A stretch of DNA of 32,398 bases, from the NCBI GenBank assembly GCA_903895475.1, contig CAITUF010000001.1:1-32398 (forward strand), read 5' to 3'. A program made the position numbers and the translations under genes. A model generated the notes under the pieces. It did no database searches and had not been told where the DNA came from. It was given only the letters and a program-made list of their open reading frames with translations. Positions 28,101-32,398 of the stretch are shown here, piece by piece. Origin of the DNA: an uncultured Opitutia bacterium. Its GTDB lineage: Bacteria; Verrucomicrobiota; Verrucomicrobiia; Opitutales; UBA953. Positions within the stretch are counted from its first letter, which is position 1, and each line of letters starts with the position of its first letter.

Positions 28101-29471
28101 GGCTTGGTGGTCGGCCAGGCGGTGTCGGGCACGAATATTCCTGCCAATAGTTCAATCAAAGCCATCAACACGGTGACCAACACGATCACCTTGAACACCG
28201 TCTTGGCTCAGCCAGTCGCCGGCAATATGTCGGTTAGCCTAGGCTCGGCTGGCGTTCCTGTTGTGAACGGTGAAATTGCCGCCTATGTGGTCCGCGCCCC
28301 TGCTGCCTACGACGCCTTCAAGGCTCCGGCCTCCTTGTTAGCCTCGATTAAGTCCATCACCCAAGTCGACTCGGCCTTGGTGAATAACGGTGCGGACACG
28401 GTGTTCAATACGGCCGATGACGTTTATAGTTCTACGCCGGCCTCCACTTATAATATCGTCGGCGGTGGCTTGGCGGTCTTGGGCGATACTGCCCTGCAGA
28501 CGGCCCTCGACAACCTCACTCCGTACGGTGCCGCGGGTACCGTCACGGCCGCAGGCACGCTCTTCCAGCAGAACATCAACAACGCCGCCCGTCGCCTCGA
28601 GCTCCGTCGCTTTGACCGCTCCAGCCTGACGATTCTCTCCAACGAGTGGTACGTCGACACCATCGGCGGCAAGGCCACCGTGGGCGCCTCTGGCGAGCTC
28701 CAGAATAAGGCGACGACCTACGGCATCACTGCTGGCTACACCACGCAGGTCGGCGTCGATGGCGTCGCTGGTTACGCCCTGACGGCTCAGCGCTTTTCGC
28801 TCTCGAGTGACACCTCCACCAGTGCTTCGGGCAATGGCTTCGCTGCCAATGCCTATGTCGGCACGGTCGCGATGCGTGGGCAACTCTCCCTCGATGCGGG
28901 CGTCTCCGTTTCGCACTTATCGTCAGAGGTTACCCGTGACTCCGTGATTGGGTCTGGCAACACGAACGCATCGTCTCCGAGCGCTTTGACCTACGGCGTC
29001 TGGGGTCGCCTCGGGACCGTCATCGCACTGAAGTCGGCCGATACCTTTATCACGCCTTTCATCGGCGTGCAGTATGCTTCGACCAAGTTATCGAGCATGG
29101 ACGAATCCGGCCAGGCCGACGCCATGGCGGTCACCTCTGGGTCGGTTTCGCAGTCCTCGGTGCGCGTGGGCACTGGCTTCCACCACGTGTGGGAAGAGGG
29201 TCGTGGCGATTGGCGCTACCGTCTGTCCATGGACGTGGGCTACGTGAAGCAGTTCTCGGGTGAGTTTGGGGACTTTACGTCCACGAACGCGACGGGCATC
29301 AACACGACTTACACCTCCAGTTTGCGTGTGAGCGCAGGCTCGGGTTTGTATGTTAACCCGTCCCTGAACTTCGGACCGGATGAGAATTCCACCTTCTCGA
29401 TTGGTTTGTCCTACGAGCAGGGTAACGGGAACTCGCTCGGCGTGAATGCGGGCTACCGTAAGCGCTTCTAA
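22116..29471 (+). CDS. Giant autotransporter with beta-strand-repeat passenger and C-terminal beta-barrel (copy 2, paralog of 14171..22081)
   Basis: 2451 aa: signal peptide MKLSRKFLVLASAALVAGLPSAQA; collinear with copy 1 (e.g. IHIDDGVVGSVGRIDGAGRVYKTGSGSFTIL vs IHIDQGFDGSVGILAGSGKVIKTGAGTLTVL); barrel ends VNAGYRKRF. Confidence 0.95.
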   Translation: MKLSRKFLVLASAALVAGLPSAQADVTVNYSLGAPAVLTGTALTATNLGAPGLLPQPTAIQVVGERTVSSLNIGALTTLTINQLVDATTLTQFLSAPNSALIDVGNFATLPVLVKTGGATLQYDANRLLHSDNKVVNPYFLNATYFRTAQTGPMPNDLRQLGAFSGLVIVNQGTLQVSGYLNQWASYGVANPAGFNARMEGAGAVILQGSASLSFQGTAYNVVGVGPSLGDNEINGPYIPERFRLNYVHNLYSGTQANFLAGLDGTDVNTVLDVGKDADYIANIHIDDGVVGSVGRIDGAGRVYKTGSGSFTILNTSRITGDVFVGGGDLVLSDPNNLALRLANSVNLIGSDGNQTALARADAVTSGIVTQWRPGYLPGRSAPQLSITTNQSIRNFQSLWGENATNMWVAGTGAGTVVEIASGTSLTLLQDANRDGYFTGSINGGLGRLIKEGAGSLALMGQSSSVGEIAINGGKIISNVQSLGYGRVVIGAGGTLSIVQNNAGTLRAQINGAAGSTLTVTPQDLIVSSVSSGANAGSSPPNVGNGQLGVIDIYNQQQDFYGQVIVKDGITLAFSFGKDDTFIRASNIVLNSGTSGRETTIRFNDTTQTVNNLSGDANTRIELGRGSITINQTANTAYAGKVTGAGNLIKAGNSSMTLSGLSSYYGATVVKAGSLASTAADGIINSAGLVLLSGTTFTASANQTVGALFGQTGSVVSVQTGATLTVGKTTAQVTQLNNALASFTGVSPDANPAYFLQTDLGAAAVSGMSQANTIGFLRTALGEPTSFTPVSGSGSTLIVKNTFGLTVGQAVTGTGIGSATTISAILAAPSAQAAQTATGTVIPLANTTGFLVGMPVSGTGIPAGTTITSIGTGSITLSASTSVAATGMISGTAAVTLSNALSVAAAGAYALSPVTTDAQVLGFRGVITGNGGLTKVGNQTLFLLTPSTYAGATNVNGGTLQIDHNTLTNTSGINVGVAGNLSVNVTSGSATFTRSLSGPGSLTKVGAGTLVINTASGWVSGAINVRAGSLEFNPGTLAAITGGILNVDRGGSFVINTPTDLTWAGNLVGAGTVTKIGAGTLTVVGGINMADAAVGSGLLDIQVGKVYGSNLPSVFGPPATFGVAQLAAGTTFRDTVASATGSQTTVSSLINVSSTVGFTVGQTVSGTGIQAGSKITSLTENSITLDTVTTALATGTVKVEESFGAWLFQAGTQAAAGATFGVTSTAGLQVGMHAFDNNVTGYAGLLGTIVSINNVASTVTLSAPTAAALNSTLAFQLGDVRGAGKFEKAGNGTLTLDVPLSLTGAVEILGGTLVVNTESAFHNASSITLGAGATLDVSGFDQDLANVTSDAASTLVGTGSTLTLKASAGATTTYSGLITGAPDIVFNEIRPSGSTAALGALNLLRPSTSANVINSIDVQSGSLIGTIAGFGGASLNVAAGAKIGFNNNDLAVAETFTGPVTGAGTILKTGVGQITLSNGGATASAYEVLGGKLTVLDTRPNGTANAPIDLINATIAAGTTLEVRLNGFRERNLGAQIQGLSLTSQGTLQITNTTNDNSNVYLTAGASLAAVTLGDKVTLLQNGQSSIAGVNGSSGSNLNFNTGGAVTINQAINTSFVGTVAGVASQLTLVGPGRAGFTNSALSTQLGASITLAVGSGATAGHLEIDSRFNSATALTLNAGSLAVNVDLASPATFNTAISGAAGAVKFIKTGAGTLNANLGVVADPIFSAYEIEAGELLVTPVANQILGGRSVSLMGGNLSIQQDASAPILGTSGFTTTSAGMLNVLGATTGPTGILTVTGSFAGGLSLQSSANVVLGTSGTNVIAVTGAVTVGAGSTLGGQAIIGTTLANANFVNNGTVAPGYSPGVVTVNGNVTNTGAFIMELSATLANGTYNDQVLFTGTANLNIGGTGSITLKQYDVNPLSPATPAFGQRFVLFKDTLLPDASSFTSLIPASQITSQGISPFRYLLSIPGTQTVVGANGATGASTLTVPSVSGLVVGQAVSGTNIPANSSIKAINTVTNTITLNTVLAQPVAGNMSVSLGSAGVPVVNGEIAAYVVRAPAAYDAFKAPASLLASIKSITQVDSALVNNGADTVFNTADDVYSSTPASTYNIVGGGLAVLGDTALQTALDNLTPYGAAGTVTAAGTLFQQNINNAARRLELRRFDRSSLTILSNEWYVDTIGGKATVGASGELQNKATTYGITAGYTTQVGVDGVAGYALTAQRFSLSSDTSTSASGNGFAANAYVGTVAMRGQLSLDAGVSVSHLSSEVTRDSVIGSGNTNASSPSALTYGVWGRLGTVIALKSADTFITPFIGVQYASTKLSSMDESGQADAMAVTSGSVSQSSVRVGTGFHHVWEEGRGDWRYRLSMDVGYVKQFSGEFGDFTSTNATGINTTYTSSLRVSAGSGLYVNPSLNFGPDENSTFSIGLSYEQGNGNSLGVNAGYRKRF
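24484..24840 (+). repeat. 'GLxVGQxxxGTGI' modules in autotransporter 2, first block
   Basis: FGLTVGQAVTGTGIGSATTISAI; TTGFLVGMPVSGTGIPAGTTITSIGTGSITLSAS. Confidence 0.8.
25538..25950 (+). repeat. 'GLxVGQxxxGTGI' modules in autotransporter 2, second block
   Basis: TVGFTVGQTVSGTGIQAGSKITSLTENSITLDTVTTALATGTV; divergent TAGLQVGMHAFDNNVTG unit. Confidence 0.75.
28040..28250 (+). repeat. 'GLxVGQxxxGTGI' module in autotransporter 2, between passenger and barrel
   Basis: VSGLVVGQAVSGTNIPANSSIKAINTVTNTITLNTVLAQPVAGNMSVSLG, located after the YSPG region and before the barrel. Confidence 0.75.
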
Positions 29472-29498
29472 GAAATCGGCCCAAAACCCTATAAATTA

Positions 29499-29528
29499 GG
29501 GGTGCGTCGTCCGACGCACCCCTTTTTT
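29499..29528 (+). terminator. Rho-independent terminator downstream of the autotransporter pair
   Basis: GGGGTGCGTCG-TC-CGACGCACCCC (11-bp inverted arms, minimal loop) followed by TTTTTT. Confidence 0.93.
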
Positions 29529-29590
29529 GTCTCTCGCCTAAAAACTTGACCAAGGGGTGCCGGTCCGTAAGTTCCGACTCTCCACCGGAA

Positions 29591-29668
29591 GCCCCCTTCG
29601 TCTAGCCCGGTCCAGGACACCTCGTTTTCACTGAGGTAACTGGGGTTCGAATCCCCAAGGGGGCGCCA
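29591..29668 (+). tRNA. tRNA-Glu(TTC), CCA encoded
   Basis: GCCCCCTTCGTCTAGCCCGGTCCAGGACACCTCGTTTTCACTGAGGTAACTGGGGTTCGAATCCCCAAGGGGGCGCCA; anticodon loop TTTTCAC. Confidence 0.96.
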
Positions 29669-29680
29669 AGGTGGAAGTCT

Positions 29681-30955
29681 TTAGCCGGCCGAGGTCTCAA
29701 TGACCACGGTGCGGCCTTCTTTGCGGGAGGTTTCCGCCGCAAAGGCCATGCGGTGGCTTTGGATCGAAACCTCTAGCGAGGTGCGCAGGGCGGAGGCATC
29801 AGCTCCCGTCAGCTCGGCGTGGAGCGTGGCCATCAGCCCCGCGTCGCCACCGCCGTGGCCGGCATACCCGCCCGTGGGCGTCTCCACGGTGATTTTCTCC
29901 GCAGTCTGGTTCCAGCCGTGGGGCGTGAAGACCAAGTCACAGCCCAAGTGCTTTTTGACGAAGGCCCCACCGCGCAGGACGCCCTTAGTCCCAAAAATCT
30001 CCAGCTGCCGGCCGTCGTCAAAAGCGGTCATCGTGAAGGTAGCGGTCACCTCACCCGTGAATTTCAGCGCCAGCACCTGATGGTCGACGACATCGTTATC
30101 GCAGCGGAAGGCGCAGCGTCCCCAGGGGCTCGTGCGGAGCCACGTGAAGATTTCTTCATCCGTGGCTTCCTTCGCGCGATCATAGACCATGCCCAGCCAG
30201 CGGCGGCCTTCGGGTTGGGCGTAGCGGTGTGCATCGTAAGGGCATTGGCTGGCCACGGGACAACCGTCGGTACAACGCGCAGGCGCGCCCGCCGGGGCGT
30301 GGGCCGCGGTGAATTGCGTCAGCGCGCCATGAGAGGAAACCGCTAAACAGGGCCGATTGATGAGCCAGGCCAAGAGATCCATGTCGTGGCAGCTCTTCGC
30401 TAAAATCATCGGCGAGGACTTGCTTTCGTTGGCCCAATGTCCGCGGACGAAGGAGTGCGCTTGATGCCAAGGTTGAACGCCCTCGATAAAGTTAGCGGTC
30501 ACGATTTCACCGACGACCCCGCTGCGGAGGAGGCTTTCGACTTTGGCGTAGAAAGGCGTGTAGCGGAGGACGTGGCAGACGACGACGCGACGCCCGAGGC
30601 GCCGGGCGGCGGCCTGGACGGCGAGGACGTCTTCGAGCCGGTTGGCGACGGGTTTTTCTAGGAGTAGGTCGCAACCGAGTTCCATCGCGCGGATGGCGTG
30701 GTCTCGGTGCTGGGCGTCTTGCGTGCCGATGATGACGACGTCGGCTGGCTTGCCGGCCGCGAACATGGCCTCGGCTGAAGCGAAGCCCTGGAAGTCGGTC
30801 GGACGGTCGGATTTGCCTCGGATGAACTCGACGCGTCCTTCGACCGGGTCGGCCCCGGCCACGAGCGAAAAGCGGTCAGGCATCTCAGAGGCAATCCCTG
30901 CGTAGGTCCGAGCGCGGGATCCACAACCGCAGAAGGCCAGGGTAAGACGTCGCAT
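29681..30955 (-). CDS. Gfo/Idh/MocA family oxidoreductase
   Basis: MRRLTLAFCGCGSRARTYAGIASEMPDRFSLVAGADP (Rossmann), LLLEKPVANRLEDVLAVQAAARRLGRRVVVCHVLRYTPFY. Start chosen at 30955 rather than 31024. Confidence 0.93.
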   Translation of the reverse strand: MRRLTLAFCGCGSRARTYAGIASEMPDRFSLVAGADPVEGRVEFIRGKSDRPTDFQGFASAEAMFAAGKPADVVIIGTQDAQHRDHAIRAMELGCDLLLEKPVANRLEDVLAVQAAARRLGRRVVVCHVLRYTPFYAKVESLLRSGVVGEIVTANFIEGVQPWHQAHSFVRGHWANESKSSPMILAKSCHDMDLLAWLINRPCLAVSSHGALTQFTAAHAPAGAPARCTDGCPVASQCPYDAHRYAQPEGRRWLGMVYDRAKEATDEEIFTWLRTSPWGRCAFRCDNDVVDHQVLALKFTGEVTATFTMTAFDDGRQLEIFGTKGVLRGGAFVKKHLGCDLVFTPHGWNQTAEKITVETPTGGYAGHGGGDAGLMATLHAELTGADASALRTSLEVSIQSHRMAFAAETSRKEGRTVVIETSAG

Positions 30956-31055
30956 GGGTGTAGCCAGATTTAGGCCTAGCCCGAAGGGGAGGCAAGGGCG
31001 GGTAGGGCAGGGGTCTCTGGGCACTTTAACTCATTCTGGCAAAAAGCCCTTGCGT

Positions 31056-31078
31056 ATGTTCAAAAAATATTGAAACAT
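31056..31078. promoter_or_regulatory. Candidate operator, imperfect inverted repeat ATGTTCAAAAAATATTGAAACAT
   Basis: Arms ATGTTCAA / TTGAAACAT (one-base bulge), 25 bp upstream of the regulator ATG at 31103. Confidence 0.4.
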
Positions 31079-31102
31079 CAGCCGAGTCCCCCGCTCGGTC
31101 CG

Positions 31103-31627
31103 ATGACGCCCCCTTCATCTAAACTATCTGCCCGCCGCAAGAGCCGGCCTTCCTTTGCGCCGTTGAGTGCCCATGAAGCTGAATTAGCCGAGTTTTTTGT
31201 CAGAATGGCGGGGATTTTAGGGGTGCCACGTTCGGTCGCCGAGATCTATTCGTTGCTTTACGCATCGCCCGACGCGGTCGATTTCGACCAAATCCAGGGC
31301 CGCTTAGGGATGAGTAAAGGCTCTGTCAGTCAAGGACTTAAGTTTCTTAGAGACCAAGGTATGGTCCTCTCGCTTAAGGCCCCTGGCTCCCGCCGGGAGC
31401 GCTGGCAACCGACCCCCTCCTTGGCTGCGTCCTTGGTCACCCTGTTGCGCAGTCAGGTTTTGCCCGCCTTGGAGCAATCGAGCCCCAGCCTCGACCGCAT
31501 CGTCCAAGGCGCCCAGGGCACGCAAGCCTCTCCCGCGGTCATCGAACGGCTGACCCAGCTTCGCCGCTGGAACGCCCGCGCCCTCGAACTCTTTCCTTTG
31601 ATGCTCCCTCCCCCGAGGGAGTCCTAA
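31103..31627 (+). CDS. GbsR/MarR-type transcriptional regulator
   Basis: FFVRMAGILGVPRSVAEIYSLLYASPDAVDFDQIQGRLGMSKGSVSQGLKFLRDQGMV is a GbsR/MarR-like winged HTH. Confidence 0.85.
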   Translation: MTPPSSKLSARRKSRPSFAPLSAHEAELAEFFVRMAGILGVPRSVAEIYSLLYASPDAVDFDQIQGRLGMSKGSVSQGLKFLRDQGMVLSLKAPGSRRERWQPTPSLAASLVTLLRSQVLPALEQSSPSLDRIVQGAQGTQASPAVIERLTQLRRWNARALELFPLMLPPPRES

Positions 31628-31701
31628 AGTTTTTGGCCGTTCACTCGGCTGACAGTCCATCTTCCCTCACGTGCGGCGACCATCGCCTCTACGTGCGGTA
31701 G

Positions 31702-31715
31702 CCTACCCGGGTAGG
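31702..31715. repeat. Perfect 14-bp palindrome CCTACCCGGGTAGG
   Basis: Read directly; lies in intergenic DNA upstream of the nucleotidyltransferase. Confidence 0.5.
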
Positions 31716-31735
31716 TAAAATAAGCAGGTGCGGTC

Positions 31736-31848
31736 GGTGGTTAGCGGTTAGAAAATAAAATACCCTGCCAAATATTTCCCGGCCTCATATCCCAAGCCCC
31801 GCCTTGGCTGCATCTTCCTAATCGCTTTCCGCCCACCGCTAACCACTT
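31736..31848. repeat. Intergenic inverted repeat of the GGTTAGCGG/CCGCTAACC type
   Basis: GTGGTTAGCGGT (31737..31748) and ACCGCTAACCAC (31835..31846) are perfect 12-nt inverted arms; the right side resembles 12567..12600. Confidence 0.65.
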
Positions 31849-31865
31849 AAATATTTCGTCAACCT

Positions 31866-32297
31866 ATGCGTATCGCCATTACCAGCGGCTACTTCGATCC
31901 CTTGCACCGCGGACACCTTGAGTTGCTGGAACTATCCCGCGCCCAAGGGGACGTCCTCTGGGTCATCGTGAATAATGACGTCCAAGGGGCGCTCAAGAAA
32001 GGCAAGTCGTTCATGGACCAAGACACGCGGCTCGCCGTGACCACCGCGCTCCGTATCGTTGATCGGGCGGTCCTCGCCATCGACCAAGACGGCTCCGTCT
32101 GCGCGACCTTAGAGCAATTGATTAGTGAGGCCCGGGCCGCTGGTCACGACGCCGTCTTCTGCAAGGGTGGCGACCGCCATGCCGGCAATATTCCCGAGAT
32201 GGTCGTGCTAAATAAGCATGGGGCCAAGCTAATCGACGGCCTGGGCGCCAAGATCGACAGCAGCTCCCGCATCATCGCCCAAGCCAAGCAGGCCTAA
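31866..32297 (+). CDS. Adenylyl/cytidylyltransferase family protein (RfaE2/TagD-like fold)
   Basis: MRIAITSGYFDPLHRGHLELLELSRAQGDVLWVIVNND: (H/T)xGH nucleotidyltransferase signature. Confidence 0.88.
   Translation: MRIAITSGYFDPLHRGHLELLELSRAQGDVLWVIVNNDVQGALKKGKSFMDQDTRLAVTTALRIVDRAVLAIDQDGSVCATLEQLISEARAAGHDAVFCKGGDRHAGNIPEMVVLNKHGAKLIDGLGAKIDSSSRIIAQAKQA

Positions 32298-32398
<101 letters not shown>

Noticed and set aside
14905-29173. Many long antisense and alternate-frame ORFs (e.g. 17603..18619 -, 22800..23642 -, 25632..26081 -)
   Set aside because: They lie inside the two autotransporter genes and arise from GC-rich, repetitive codon usage (GCC/ACC/GGC/GTC). Their composition is low-complexity Arg/Val/Pro/Ala and they lack recognisable domains.
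29546-29572. Candidate sigma70 promoter TTGACC-N16-TAAGTT before tRNA-Glu
   Set aside because: Plausible, but the -10 match is weak and cannot be supported without TSS data; not listed as a feature.

Overview
A 32.4 kb high-GC chromosomal segment, probably from a Verrucomicrobia/Opitutae-like bacterium (inferred from gene content and style only). It carries ordinary housekeeping genes: a GT2 glycosyltransferase, FmdB-like zinc ribbon, M50 site-2 protease, RodZ-like HTH protein, HNH endonuclease, M24 peptidase, PabB/PabC-like pair, CBS/CNNM-type transporter-like protein, Lgt, DegT aminotransferase, glutaredoxin-like protein, response regulator, Gfo/Idh/MocA oxidoreductase, GbsR/MarR-type regulator, a nucleotidyltransferase and the start of gmd. 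There are three tRNAs (Gly-TCC, Gly-CCC, Glu-TTC). Almost half of the window is two tandem giant autotransporters (2636 and 2451 aa), followed by a strong intrinsic terminator. Best leads: (i) a T7 run where a -1 shift would fuse an HTH-TM ORF to a RodZ-C-like ORF; (ii) the tandem giant autotransporters, with 'GLxVGQxxxGTGI' modules inserted at an equivalent position but with different copy number; (iii) a nested REP/BIME-like inverted repeat with a self-consistent double substitution; (iv) a dispersed CCGCTAACC-type intergenic repeat; (v) near absence of Shine-Dalgarno motifs; (vi) adjacent near-identical tRNA-Gly genes with different discriminator bases; (vii) an unlisted 58-aa membrane protein and a 12-bp palindrome beside the orphan response regulator. 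I found no clear defence, phage or CRISPR system.
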